Shown: positions 34,966 through 44,645, counted from the first letter of the stretch. The stretch is 64,000 nt of DNA from an uncultured Muribaculaceae bacterium (GCA_910583525.1 CAJTXL010000011.1:1-64000); one strand, 5' to 3'. The notes: a model not told the origin generated them from the sequence alone. Numbers and translations are program-made.

Positions 34966-36993
34966 TTGAACCATACAAGGCAACTATTATTGCTACTGCT
35001 GACAGTGTCGGGCAGCGCCACGGCGGCGCAGCCCGACACTGTTGCCCTTAAAGAAGTCGAAGTGCTGTCGGACCGTACGACAGCGCCTCCACGCGTTTAC
35101 CGCGACGGCAGCCTCAACTTCAACAGCGCCAACATCGACATGATGCCCCGGACGCTCGGCGAAGCCGACCCCCTCAATTACATAAAACTGCTGCCGGGAG
35201 TAAACACCATCAGCGACTACAGCGCCGGCGTCGCCATCGACGGCATGAACTATGCCAACAACCTCTATACACTCACAGGCATCCCGGTGCACTTCCCATA
35301 TCACTTCGGAGGAGTATTCTCGACATTCAACACATCGGTATATCCCGACATCAAAGTACTCAAAAGCATACGCGGCGCTTCGGCACCAGACTACATAGGC
35401 GGCATAGTGTCTGTCAGCCCAAGTTCTGCAAGACCCGAACGATGCCATGCGAAGCTCAATCTGGGCATGACGGCATCGACCATCGATGCCACCGTGCCGA
35501 TAGGGAATAAATTCACTATCGCGGCGGCGGCACGAATCAGTTACCTCAACCTGTTTTACGGCGACCTTCTCGGCAGCGAGGACACAAAAATCAGATACGG
35601 TTTCCACGACACCGACCTCTTGGCACGATGGAACATAGATGCCGCAAACACCGTCGAAGGCGCTTTCCACTACAATGCCGACCGGCTGTCGTACGACGAC
35701 AACGCCTTCGTGATGCTCACCTCTATGCACTGGCACAACACTCTCGGCGGCATCAGATGGCATTCTCGCCACAGCCGCTACGACATGAGCCACCACGTCT
35801 ACCACTCGGCTTTCGCCAACACCTTGGGCGTCGACCTTCCTCAGCTCGGGCTGTCGGCAAAGGCAGAATTTGCCCAGACGGGCATCGAGGGAAAATTCAA
35901 CACCGGCTTCGGCAAAGGGTTCTCGCTGACTGCCGCATACGTCGCACACCATTACTCCTACTCTCCGCAAAGCATCGGCTCATACGGGCTAAGCGGCATC
36001 GAACACACTCCGGCGCGGCATCTGCATGCCTGCCTCGGCGAAATATCGGCCGACCTACGCTATGCCCACCGCCTGTTCAAGCTGTCGGCCGGAGCAAAGG
36101 CGACACATTACCGCGCAAGCAAAGACGGCTACCGCACGACAGGCGCCGACCCATACATTTCTGTCCTGTTCGACCGCACCCGATGGTCGCTGTCGCTATA
36201 CGCCGGTTCCGCGCGCCAATACATCCACCAGGTAGGACTATCTGAAATAGGCATGTCGTCGAACTTCAAGCTCGGCTCCGACGCCACCGTGCCGCCCGAA
36301 CGCGTATGGACCTTGGCGGCCAACGGCACTTATACGCCATGGCGGCCGTTGAACCTGTCGGCCGACATCTATTACAAAAAAGTGTTCGACCAGCCCGAAT
36401 ACTCAAGCACCGTCCTCGAACTGACATCTCCGGGATATGTAGCCGAAGACTACATTTCGGTATACGACGGTTACAACGCAGGCTTCAACGTAATGGCATC
36501 GTTCAGCCACCGAATTGTCAGCGCTACGGCATCGTACAGCTTCTGCCACGCGCGTCGGCACGACCCGGCGACAGGCCGGGATTTCACCGCAATCACCGAG
36601 ATACGGCACAGTGCCAACGCCACGGCGGCATGGCACATCAACCGTCACTGGGACGCCAGCGCGACATTCACGCTCGCCTCGGGGCGCCCCTACACTCCAA
36701 TCACAGCCATATATATGATAGGCGAACGAGTAATGATGGAATACGGCGACCGCAACTCGGCACGCATGCCGCTCTACCATCGCCTCGACCTCGGAGCCGC
36801 ATATATGTTCAACACTGGAGGCCGCTTTCCGCTCAAACACCGCATCGACCTCTCCATACTCAACGCATACAACCATAAGAATATAGAAATATCGACTTTC
36901 ACATACGAAACAGGCAATCAACGTTTCCGCCGTCGCGACATAGGCTCGCTCTACCGTATGCTGCCGTCGCTGAGCTACACCATAACATTCTGA
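34966..36993 (+). CDS. TonB-dependent receptor with plug domain, TTG start
   Basis: 675 residues if translation starts at the TTG at 34966, right after the upstream stop. This gives a signal peptide (Leu-rich stretch at 6-12, cleavage near Ala-Ala-Gln); no ATG in frame produces one. The N-terminal plug carries VALKEVEVLSDR, LNYIKLLPGVN and IKVLKSIRGASAPDYIGG. The rest is a beta-barrel ending LSYTITF. There is no carboxypeptidase-like N-terminal domain and no SusD partner, so it is not a SusC-type transporter. Its substrate is unknown; together with the next gene it forms the TonB receptor/DUF4249 pair often seen in Bacteroidota. Confidence 0.85.
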   Translation: MNHTRQLLLLLLTVSGSATAAQPDTVALKEVEVLSDRTTAPPRVYRDGSLNFNSANIDMMPRTLGEADPLNYIKLLPGVNTISDYSAGVAIDGMNYANNLYTLTGIPVHFPYHFGGVFSTFNTSVYPDIKVLKSIRGASAPDYIGGIVSVSPSSARPERCHAKLNLGMTASTIDATVPIGNKFTIAAAARISYLNLFYGDLLGSEDTKIRYGFHDTDLLARWNIDAANTVEGAFHYNADRLSYDDNAFVMLTSMHWHNTLGGIRWHSRHSRYDMSHHVYHSAFANTLGVDLPQLGLSAKAEFAQTGIEGKFNTGFGKGFSLTAAYVAHHYSYSPQSIGSYGLSGIEHTPARHLHACLGEISADLRYAHRLFKLSAGAKATHYRASKDGYRTTGADPYISVLFDRTRWSLSLYAGSARQYIHQVGLSEIGMSSNFKLGSDATVPPERVWTLAANGTYTPWRPLNLSADIYYKKVFDQPEYSSTVLELTSPGYVAEDYISVYDGYNAGFNVMASFSHRIVSATASYSFCHARRHDPATGRDFTAITEIRHSANATAAWHINRHWDASATFTLASGRPYTPITAIYMIGERVMMEYGDRNSARMPLYHRLDLGAAYMFNTGGRFPLKHRIDLSILNAYNHKNIEISTFTYETGNQRFRRRDIGSLYRMLPSLSYTITF

Positions 36994-36998
36994 CATCA

Positions 36999-37844
36999 AT
37001 GAAACCCACCCACATCATAGCCGCAATCATTAGCGCCGCCGCAATCGCCGGGCTGCATTCCTGCGACAGCGGCATCGATTACCCCGAACCCAAGCTCGTG
37101 GTCGAGGGCACATTCGACAGCGACGGATTTCCCGACGTGATACTGACATTGTCGGTCGTGCCCGACGACCGCTACACCGATATTTCGGAAGCCCTCATGC
37201 GCTGGGCCACGGTGACTGTAAGCGACAACGACGGAAACACGGCGATATTGACTGGCGCTCCGTCGAAGCTCCATTATCCGCCCTACCACTACTACACCTA
37301 CGACATAAAAGGCACTCCGGGGCACACTTACACCATACATGCCAAATATAAGGAACTTGTCGCGCAGTCGACCATAACAATGCCGCGACCTACGCCAATC
37401 GACTCAATCACAACGGCTGTGCCGGCCGACAACGACACGCTACGAGCATTGACCGTACACCTCACCGCACCCGACGACTGCCCTGCCTACTACCATATAT
37501 CGACACAGGTGTACGGGCACGACCGGCGCTTTCTGCCGGGAACTCTCGGCACCGCCGAAACGCACACGCCGGGCGAGCACATAACAATTGCGGCAATGAG
37601 GGGAAAAACGAGCACAGACACCATAGATTTCGTGCCTCAGATGCCAGTAGGCGCAAAAGTTGCGATACGGCTCGAACGAGTCGACGCCAAAGTGTACCAT
37701 TTTTGGCGCGAATTCGGCAGCGCCGCCCTATTCGGACATTCGCAGTTTTTCTCGTCGAGTTTCTCCTTGCCTACAAACATCGAAGGCGGCCTTGGCGTCT
37801 GGTCGCCGCAAGGAGTGTCTACAGCAATCGTAGAGGTAAAATAA
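36999..37844 (+). CDS. DUF4249 family lipoprotein
   Basis: 281 residues with a lipobox Cys22 (GLHSCDSG). The opening (DYPEPKLVVEGTF) and the segment ATVTVSDNDGN near residue 70, followed by YDIKGTPGHTYTIHAKY, fit the DUF4249 family, whose members are mostly encoded next to a TonB-dependent receptor. They are thought to act as surface partners of the receptor, but this is not proven. The gene starts 5 bp after the receptor stop and ends 4 bp before the end of truA on the other strand, with no terminator between them. Confidence 0.8.
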   Translation: MKPTHIIAAIISAAAIAGLHSCDSGIDYPEPKLVVEGTFDSDGFPDVILTLSVVPDDRYTDISEALMRWATVTVSDNDGNTAILTGAPSKLHYPPYHYYTYDIKGTPGHTYTIHAKYKELVAQSTITMPRPTPIDSITTAVPADNDTLRALTVHLTAPDDCPAYYHISTQVYGHDRRFLPGTLGTAETHTPGEHITIAAMRGKTSTDTIDFVPQMPVGAKVAIRLERVDAKVYHFWREFGSAALFGHSQFFSSSFSLPTNIEGGLGVWSPQGVSTAIVEVK

Positions 37845-37848
37845 ACGT

Positions 37849-38601
37849 CTACAGATAAATATCCTCGGGGTACTCTACCGACCAAAGAAAGAGAGCCTCC
37901 GCCGGCATCGACGTGCCGGCGGCACAGCGGTCGCGGCACTCGAGGACATCGACGACCCATTCGGGCGTCCTCTTTCCTCGCCCGATTTCTACAAGCGTGC
38001 CCACAACAGCGCGCACCATATTACGAAGAAAACGGTCGGCGGCAATTTCAAAATACCAGTTGGAGCTGTCGATGCGGTGCCAGACGGCACAACGCAAATC
38101 GCAGATATTGGTCTTGACGTCGCTGTGAAGTTTGGCGAAAGACGTAAAGTCGCGCCTACCCGTCAGCATTGCCGCAGCGGCATTCATGGCCTCGAAATCG
38201 AGACCGTTGGGCGCATACCACGACAGACCTCCCGTAAACGGCGACTTCGACGTGTGCACGAAGTAACGGTACGAACGCTCCGATGCGTCGAAACGCGCAT
38301 GGCTGTCGGGAGCAACGGCTCTGAAGCTTTGTATTGCTATGTCGCGGCCCACCAAACTGTTGAGCGCCCGGACAAAACGCGCCTCTCGAGGGTCTATGCA
38401 ATCGGGAAGGTCGAGGTGTGCGACCATCATGCGCGCATTCACTCCGGCATCGGTGCGCCCTGCGCCTGTTACAGGCACAGGCTCACGCACAAGCGTGACG
38501 AGGGCATCTTCGATTGTGCTCTGCACGCTCACGTCGCCCGGTTGGCGCTGCCATCCGTGGAACGGGGCGCCCCGGTAGCTTAATGTCATGAACCAGCGCA
38601 T
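37849..38601 (-). CDS. truA: tRNA pseudouridine synthase A
   Basis: 250 residues. The catalytic Asp51 lies in AGRTDAGVNA, and LSYRGAPFHGWQRQPGDVSVQ near the start and FLRNMVRAVVGTLVEIGRG near residue 210 are conserved TruA blocks. The enzyme converts uridines 38-40 of the anticodon arm of many tRNAs to pseudouridine. It lies 8 bp downstream of speA on the same strand, probably as one transcript. Confidence 0.96.
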   Translation of the reverse strand: MRWFMTLSYRGAPFHGWQRQPGDVSVQSTIEDALVTLVREPVPVTGAGRTDAGVNARMMVAHLDLPDCIDPREARFVRALNSLVGRDIAIQSFRAVAPDSHARFDASERSYRYFVHTSKSPFTGGLSWYAPNGLDFEAMNAAAAMLTGRRDFTSFAKLHSDVKTNICDLRCAVWHRIDSSNWYFEIAADRFLRNMVRAVVGTLVEIGRGKRTPEWVVDVLECRDRCAAGTSMPAEALFLWSVEYPEDIYL

Positions 38602-38609
38602 GACGCCGC

Positions 38610-40505
38610 CTATTTCTCAAGATATGTGTAGCCGAACAGCCCCGAACGGTAGGTGCTTATGAAGTCGCGGCCTTCTTCGGGAGTTATTGTTCCGGCTTTC
38701 ATCGACGCTGTCACCCATGCTTCAAGGTTACGCACAAGCTTTTTGGGATTGTACTGCACATAGTCAAGCACTTCGTCGACCGTTTCGCCCTCTATAATCT
38801 GGTCTATTTCGTAGCGGTCTTTGTATACGCTGATATGCACTGCGTTCGTATCACCGAAAAGGTTGTGCATGTCGCCGAGTATTTCCTGATACGCGCCTAC
38901 AAGGAACACTCCTATATAATATGGCTCTCCCGGGCGGACGGTGTGCACAGGCAGCGCCGATGCCGTTCCCTGTGCCGATATGAAATTGGCGATTTTGCCG
39001 TCGCTGTCGCATGTGATGTCCTGTATGGTGCAGGTGCGCGTAGGCTTCTCGTCGAGCCGTGTAAGCGGTATTATGGGGAAAAGCTGGTCTATGGCCCAGC
39101 TGTCGGGCAAGGACTGGAACAACGAGAAGTTGCAGAAATATTTGTCGGGCAGCATCTTGGCAATCTTGCGCAAGTCTTCGGGCACGTGCTTCATGCTTGT
39201 CGCTATTTCGCCTACCTCGCGCGCGATGCTCCAGAACAGCTTTTCAATCTGCGCGCGCGTCTTGAGGTCGAGCATTCCGAGGCTGAAAAGGTCGAGGGCT
39301 TCTTCCCTTATCTGCAAGGCGTCGTGCCAGCTCTCGAAGAGACGCGCACTGTCGAGACGGTCCCATATGTCATACAGTTCACGGGCCAGTTCATGGGCGT
39401 CGGCATTGATTTCTTCGGCATCTTTCCACACCGGCAGCTGCGTTGTTTCAAGTACCTCAAAAATAAGGATTGAATGGTGTGCCGTGAGCGAACGTCCGCT
39501 TTCGGTGATGATGTTGGGCTGTCGAAGGTCGTTTTTGGCACAGGCATCGACGATTGCCGACACGGCATCGTTGGCATATTCCTGTATGGAGTAGTTCATC
39601 GAACTTTCGCTCGACGAGCTGCGGGTGCCATCGTAGTCTACCCCAAGGCCACCGCCTATGTCGATGAAGTCTATGTCGAAACCGAGCTTAGACAGCTGCA
39701 CATAGAACTGCGTAGCCTCACGAAGGGCATTTTTGATAACGCGGATTTTATTTATTTGGCTTCCGATATGGAAGTGGATAAGTTTCAGGCAGTCTTTGAT
39801 GTCGCGGCGCTCAAGTATGTCGAGCGCTTCGAGCAGCTCCGACGAGTTGAGGCCGAACTTGCTTTGGTCGCCGCCGCTCTCGCTCCACTTGCCCGAGCCT
39901 GTGCTCGACAGTTTGATGCGTATGCCTATGTTGGGACGCACTTTGAGCCTACGGGCAATGTCGGCAATCATGCGCAATTCGTTGAGCTTCTCTACCACAA
40001 GATAGATGCGACGGCCCATTTTCTGAGCCAAAAGAGCCAGTTCTATATAGGCGGCATCTTTATAGCCGTTGCAAATTATAAGAGCGTTCTCGGCGATGTT
40101 GGTCGCAAGTACCGCATGCAGTTCGGGTTTCGACCCGGCTTCAAGGCCGATATTGAACTTCTTGCCGTAGGTGACGATTTCTTCCACCACCTGCCGCATC
40201 TGATTTACCTTAATTGGATAAATCATATAGTTCTGAGCCTGATAGTCATATTGCGCCGATGCCTCCTTGAAACAATTGGAGATTTTTTCGATGCGGTTGT
40301 CGAGTATGTCGGGAAAACGCAGCAGCACGGGTGCCGAGATATCGCGCACCTGCAGCTCGTCCATCACATCTTTAAGGTCGACCGACGCGTAGCCTTGGCG
40401 CGGCGTCACCGCTACATGGCCTTTATCATTGACCGAAAAATAGTTCCGGCCCCAGCCGGTGATGTTGTACAGCTCTTCGCTGTCTTCAATACGCCATTTT
40501 CTCAT
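38610..40505 (-). CDS. speA: Biosynthetic arginine decarboxylase
   Basis: 631 residues, the normal size of the SpeA group (ODC/DAP fold III). Lys99 in MIYPIKVNQ is the expected PLP lysine, IHFHIGSQ and IDIGGGLGVDYDG line the cofactor phosphate site, and GAYQEILGDMHNLFGD near residue 542 is the C-terminal signature. It turns arginine into agmatine for polyamine synthesis in the cytosol. A box TATTTTTG (minus strand, 40548-40555) 43 bp before the start may be its -7 element. Confidence 0.95.
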   Translation of the reverse strand: MRKWRIEDSEELYNITGWGRNYFSVNDKGHVAVTPRQGYASVDLKDVMDELQVRDISAPVLLRFPDILDNRIEKISNCFKEASAQYDYQAQNYMIYPIKVNQMRQVVEEIVTYGKKFNIGLEAGSKPELHAVLATNIAENALIICNGYKDAAYIELALLAQKMGRRIYLVVEKLNELRMIADIARRLKVRPNIGIRIKLSSTGSGKWSESGGDQSKFGLNSSELLEALDILERRDIKDCLKLIHFHIGSQINKIRVIKNALREATQFYVQLSKLGFDIDFIDIGGGLGVDYDGTRSSSSESSMNYSIQEYANDAVSAIVDACAKNDLRQPNIITESGRSLTAHHSILIFEVLETTQLPVWKDAEEINADAHELARELYDIWDRLDSARLFESWHDALQIREEALDLFSLGMLDLKTRAQIEKLFWSIAREVGEIATSMKHVPEDLRKIAKMLPDKYFCNFSLFQSLPDSWAIDQLFPIIPLTRLDEKPTRTCTIQDITCDSDGKIANFISAQGTASALPVHTVRPGEPYYIGVFLVGAYQEILGDMHNLFGDTNAVHISVYKDRYEIDQIIEGETVDEVLDYVQYNPKKLVRNLEAWVTASMKAGTITPEEGRDFISTYRSGLFGYTYLEK

Positions 40506-40611
40506 CGCGTCGTATATCTGTTAGTGGTATATCAGGTTATCGGTCTGCAAAAATAAGAAAAAAAAACGAGATGCGCCCTCTATTCCTGACAACTCATTGA
40601 GTGTGCCGACG

Positions 40612-41871
40612 TCAAAGTTCAAATGGATTTTCTGCAAGAAGAAAATCAAAAAGACTGATAGTGGTTATGCCATCATCATCCCTCATCACAGAAATTTCAT
40701 CACTGACTATAACTATCTTCTTAAAAGAATCGTCTACATTACGTAGAGATGTCTTTTCCTGCTTTACCTTATCATCGTCCAACATATGGTAGGCCGATTG
40801 TATATAGTACCGCAGACTCCCCTGATTACACACAAAATCTATTTCATATTGGGTCTGCACGAGAGTTCCGCTATCATTACGTTTTCGTACAGGCACAACA
40901 CCAACATCCACATTAAGGCCACGGATACGCAGCTCATTGTAGATAAGATTTTCCATCAAATGTGTAGGCTCTATTTGTCGGAAATTAAGTCGTGCGTTCC
41001 TTAATCCCAAATCCGTATAATAATATTTGCATGGGGTATCCATATACCGTTTGCCCTTGACATCGTACCGAACGGCTTTTTCCATAAGGAAAGATTCGCA
41101 TATATATTCGAGATAGCTGGTAAGCGTTGAACGGTTGACCTTTATTTTCTCGACACTTTCAAATGTATTTGCAAGTTTTGTCGGATTTGTAAGGTTTCCG
41201 ATTGATGACGATAGTATATTGAGCAAATCACCAAGAACTTCATCTTGCTTTATCTGATAACGCTCCTTTATGTCTCGGATATATGTTTCTGTAAAAAGTG
41301 ATTTTAGGTATTCCGCTTTGGTTTCCTTAGAAAACTCGAATACAATCTGTGGCATACCGCCATAAACCATGTAGTCATAAAACGCAGCTTGCCTACTCCC
41401 ATCATACACAGAGTAAAACTCACTGAAGCTTAATGGGAACATTTTTATTTCAAACCCTCGTCCCCTGAACGTTGTGATAACATCTTTAGACAGGAATTTA
41501 GCGTTGCTTCCTGTTACATAAATATCTGCATTCTTAACTTTAAGATAGCTGTTCAATACATCTTCAAATTCCGGCACATTTTGAATTTCATCAATCATTA
41601 CATAGTGCATAGAATCATCGAGCAACTTACTGTCGATATACTCAAGAAGTTTGTCCGGGTCACGCAACTCTTTATTTCTTCGGTCTTCAAGGTCGATATG
41701 GATTATATGTTCGGTATCGACACCTTGTTCTTTCAACCAACCGGTAAATATTTCAAACAATAGGAACGATTTGCCACAACGACGTATGCCGGTGACAATC
41801 TTAATCATATGATTATGCCTGCACGCTATCAGCTTTTGCAGATAACGGTCTCTTTTTATTATTTTTCCCAT
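40612..41871 (-). CDS. AAA-family ATPase with DUF4143 C-terminal domain
   Basis: 419 residues from the ATG at 41871 (an in-frame ATG at 41901 is possible). The P-loop GIRRCGKS (28-35) and Walker B VMIDEIQ (91-97) belong to the AAA_14/DUF4143 proteins common in Bacteroidota. The C-terminal part has the position of the usual PD-(D/E)XK-like strand (YEIDFVCNQGSLRYYIQSAY), but the family's ExK is replaced by Gln-Ser-Ala, so a nuclease-type site is probably lost. Codon use is more AT-rich than in the neighbours. A 13-bp inverted repeat overlaps its transcription start region. Function is not known. Confidence 0.8.
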   Translation of the reverse strand: MGKIIKRDRYLQKLIACRHNHMIKIVTGIRRCGKSFLLFEIFTGWLKEQGVDTEHIIHIDLEDRRNKELRDPDKLLEYIDSKLLDDSMHYVMIDEIQNVPEFEDVLNSYLKVKNADIYVTGSNAKFLSKDVITTFRGRGFEIKMFPLSFSEFYSVYDGSRQAAFYDYMVYGGMPQIVFEFSKETKAEYLKSLFTETYIRDIKERYQIKQDEVLGDLLNILSSSIGNLTNPTKLANTFESVEKIKVNRSTLTSYLEYICESFLMEKAVRYDVKGKRYMDTPCKYYYTDLGLRNARLNFRQIEPTHLMENLIYNELRIRGLNVDVGVVPVRKRNDSGTLVQTQYEIDFVCNQGSLRYYIQSAYHMLDDDKVKQEKTSLRNVDDSFKKIVIVSDEISVMRDDDGITTISLFDFLLAENPFEL

Positions 41872-41874
41872 ATC

Positions 41875-41914
41875 CGTTATCAATTCGGTGCACATGTGCA
41901 ACGAATTGATAACG
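41875..41914 (-). promoter_or_regulatory. Palindromic operator (or leader hairpin) of the AAA/DUF4143 gene
   Basis: CGTTATCAATTCG (41875-41887) and CGAATTGATAACG (41902-41914) form a perfect 13-bp inverted repeat around 14 bp. It lies just before the start codon and abuts the -7 box. A further half-site, ATTGATAACGCAAA, recurs at about 41969-41982. This is the layout of a binding site for a dimeric repressor; a hairpin in the short leader RNA is the alternative. Confidence 0.65.
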
Positions 41915-41944
41915 CAAAGATATAAGTTTTATCTGAATTTTCAA
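41915..41944 (-). promoter_or_regulatory. Promoter of the AAA/DUF4143 gene at 40612-41871
   Basis: On the minus strand, TATCTTTG (41915-41922) is preceded after 19 bp by TTG (41942-41944). Confidence 0.65.
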
Positions 41945-42025
41945 TTATCCGAAATTGAAATAGCAACGATTGATAACGCAAATCGTCTGTATACCTGCGC
42001 ACTAACTAAAAAAATAGAAATCCAC

Positions 42026-42928
42026 TCACCACATTTCTTCTTTTAGTGGCTCGATGTGGAGCATGATATGTGTATTTTGGCCGAATTCGGCACGGAGTCG
42101 TCGCTCTATGCCCGTTGTAAGCGCGTGGGCTTCATCGACACTCATCCGACCGTCGACCCTTATATGCAGTTCAATGGCTGTCGTACTTCCTATCTTGCGT
42201 GTGTAAAGGTTGTGAGGGTTCGACACCTTGCCGTTTTCGGTGACGATGTCGAGAATGCGCCGCTTTTGCTCTTCTGGCAACGAGTTTTCGAGGAGTTCCT
42301 GTAGTGCAGGCACGGTAATTGTCCAGGCGACTCGCATGATTAGCAGGCTGACGATTGCCGCCGCCATGGGGTCGAGCACTCTCCAGGATGCGCCGAAAGC
42401 GATGGCGCCGCCGATACCGATTGCCGTTGCCACCGACGACAGGGCATCAGAGCGGTGATGCCAGGCGTTGGCCACGACTGCCGGGCTTTGCTGCGAAAGA
42501 CCGACACGGCGCGTGACGTGAAACAGGAGCTCTTTTACGGCTATCGAGACAAGGGCGGCGACAAGAGCTATCATGCCGGGCTTTTCAAGTACTACCGTGC
42601 CGGCATAGAAGCCGTACACTTTCGACACCCCGTCGACAAACAGCCCGACACCGACACACATCAGGGCACACCCTATGATGGCTGTTGCAAGGGTTTCGTA
42701 TTTTCCGTGCCCGAAATCGTGGGTGTCGTCTTTGGGTTTCGAAGATATGCCGACAAATACAAGCACTATGATGTCGGTGATAAAGTCCGACAATGAATGT
42801 ATGGCATCGGCAAGCATGGCCGTACTATGCCCGAGCACTGCGGCCAAGAATTTGAACGCCAGCAATGCGAGGTTTCCGGCAGAGCCAAGCAGGGTCACAT
42901 TCCTTATCTTTCTGTTCCTGTTATCCAT
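42026..42928 (-). CDS. Cation diffusion facilitator family transporter
   Basis: 300 residues with about six membrane helices and a C-terminal cytoplasmic domain of about 80 residues. Metal-site motifs DAIHSLSD (41-48) and NAWHHRSDALSS (near residue 155) are intact, and DFGHGKYE is the family's loop signature. Members export divalent metals (Zn, Fe, Mn, Co) in exchange for protons; the metal cannot be named from these residues. The gene lies downstream of pckA on the same strand, beyond the pckA terminator. Confidence 0.92.
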   Translation of the reverse strand: MDNRNRKIRNVTLLGSAGNLALLAFKFLAAVLGHSTAMLADAIHSLSDFITDIIVLVFVGISSKPKDDTHDFGHGKYETLATAIIGCALMCVGVGLFVDGVSKVYGFYAGTVVLEKPGMIALVAALVSIAVKELLFHVTRRVGLSQQSPAVVANAWHHRSDALSSVATAIGIGGAIAFGASWRVLDPMAAAIVSLLIMRVAWTITVPALQELLENSLPEEQKRRILDIVTENGKVSNPHNLYTRKIGSTTAIELHIRVDGRMSVDEAHALTTGIERRLRAEFGQNTHIMLHIEPLKEEMW

Positions 42929-42936
42929 GATAAAAA

Positions 42937-42970
42937 CTAAAAAAGCCGCCGCCAGGCATCACCTGACGGC
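42937..42970 (-). terminator. Intrinsic terminator of pckA
   Basis: On the minus strand GCCGTCAGG pairs with CCTGGCGGC (one G-T pair; 42948-42970) 32 bp after the pckA stop, followed by GGCGGC and a run of six T. Confidence 0.75.
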
Positions 42971-43001
42971 AACTTTTATGTTTCTACGTTACACGTTCAG
43001 C

Positions 43002-44645
43002 TTAGAGCTGGGGGCCGGCTGCCACGAGAGCTTTACCGGCTGCGTTGTTTTCGTATTTCTTGAAGTTCTTGATGAAGCGTGCTGCAAGGTCTTCGGCTTT
43101 GGTATACCATTCCTTGGCGTCGGCGTAAGTGTCGCGGGGGTCAAGGATTTTGGGGTCTACGCCCGGAAGTTCGGTCGGGATTTCGAAGTCGAAGATGGGG
43201 AGCTTCTTGGTGGGAGCTTTGAGGATGGCGCCGTCGAGGATGGCATCGATGATGCCACGAGTATCTTTAATGGAGATACGTTTGCCGGTGCCGTTCCATC
43301 CGGTGTTCACCAGATAAGCCTTTGCGCCGGAAGCTTCCATGCGCTTAACGAGTTCTTCGGCATATTTGGTGGGGTGGAGTTCGAGGAATGCCTGTCCGAA
43401 GCAAGCCGAGAAAGTGGGGGTAGGTTCGGTGATGCCGCGTTCCGTACCGGCGAGTTTTGCGGTGAAGCCGCTCAAGAAGTAGTATTTGGTCTGTTCGCTG
43501 GTGAGAATCGAAACGGGAGGAAGCACACCGAAAGCGTCGGCGCTCAAGAAAATCACGTTCTTGGCTGCAGGACCTGCCGAGATAGGACGGACGATGTTCT
43601 TGATGTGGTCGATGGGATACGAAACACGGGTGTTCTCTGTCACACTCTTGTCGGCGAAGTCGATTTTGCCGTTTGCATCGACGGTAACGTTCTCAAGGAG
43701 AGCGTCGCGGCGGATAGCGTTGTAGATGTCGGGCTCGCTGTCTTTGTCAAGGTTGATTACCTTTGCATAGCAACCGCCTTCGAAGTTGAACACGCCCTTG
43801 TCGTCCCAGCCGTGTTCGTCGTCGCCGATGAGCAGACGTTTCGGGTCGGTCGAGAGAGTGGTCTTGCCTGTGCCCGAAAGACCGAAGAAGATAGCGGTGT
43901 TTTCGCCGTTGAGGTCGGTGTTGGCCGAGCAGTGCATCGAAGCTATGCCCTTGAGGGGGAGGAAGTAGTTCATCATCGAGAACATGCCTTTCTTCATCTC
44001 GCCACCGTACCAGGTGTTGATGATAACCTGCTCGCGGCTGCTGATGTTGAACACGACAGCGGTCTCGCTGTTGAGGCCAAGTTCTTTGTAGTTGGTGAGT
44101 TTGGCCTTTGATGCGTTGTAAACGATGAAGTCGGGAGTGAAATCGGCAAGTTCGTCAGCGGTGGGACGGATGAACATGTTGGTCACAAAGTGAGCCTGCC
44201 AAGCAACTTCCATGATAAAGCGCACAGCCATGCGTGTGTCTTTGTTTGCACCGCAGAAACCGTCGACAACATAGAGTTTCTTGCCCGAAAGTTCTTTCAC
44301 TGCAAGTTCCTTGCATGCTTTCCATGCTTCTTCCGATGCGGGCTTGTTGTCGTTCTTATATTCTTCAGTTGTCCACCAAATGGTGTCTTTCGACTTTTCG
44401 TCGAGCACGATAAATTTGTCTTTGGGCGAACGGCCGGTGTAAACGCCGGTCATCACGTTGACGGCACCGAGTTCGGTGACAACGCCACGCTCGTAACCTT
44501 CGAGGGTCGGGAGGGTTTCCTGCTCGAAGAGTTCTTCGTAAGAAGGATTATATACTACGTCGGTAGTACCTTCAATGCCGTATTTTGCGAGGTCTGCTTT
44601 AATCTCGGCAATACGGGCTTGCTTTACTTCTTCAATCTTGCTCAT
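43002..44645 (-). CDS. pckA: Phosphoenolpyruvate carboxykinase (ATP)
   Basis: 547 residues. The kinase loop GLSGTGKTTLS (about 255-265) marks the ATP-dependent class, and GRSPKDKFIV and GDDEHGWDD (the metal and oxaloacetate regions) are intact. It interconverts oxaloacetate and PEP; in gut Bacteroidales it often runs towards oxaloacetate, fixing CO2 on the path to succinate, as well as in gluconeogenesis. It has its own promoter and terminator, so it is a single-gene unit. Codon use is strongly biased, which suggests high expression. Confidence 0.97.
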   Translation of the reverse strand: MSKIEEVKQARIAEIKADLAKYGIEGTTDVVYNPSYEELFEQETLPTLEGYERGVVTELGAVNVMTGVYTGRSPKDKFIVLDEKSKDTIWWTTEEYKNDNKPASEEAWKACKELAVKELSGKKLYVVDGFCGANKDTRMAVRFIMEVAWQAHFVTNMFIRPTADELADFTPDFIVYNASKAKLTNYKELGLNSETAVVFNISSREQVIINTWYGGEMKKGMFSMMNYFLPLKGIASMHCSANTDLNGENTAIFFGLSGTGKTTLSTDPKRLLIGDDEHGWDDKGVFNFEGGCYAKVINLDKDSEPDIYNAIRRDALLENVTVDANGKIDFADKSVTENTRVSYPIDHIKNIVRPISAGPAAKNVIFLSADAFGVLPPVSILTSEQTKYYFLSGFTAKLAGTERGITEPTPTFSACFGQAFLELHPTKYAEELVKRMEASGAKAYLVNTGWNGTGKRISIKDTRGIIDAILDGAILKAPTKKLPIFDFEIPTELPGVDPKILDPRDTYADAKEWYTKAEDLAARFIKNFKKYENNAAGKALVAAGPQL

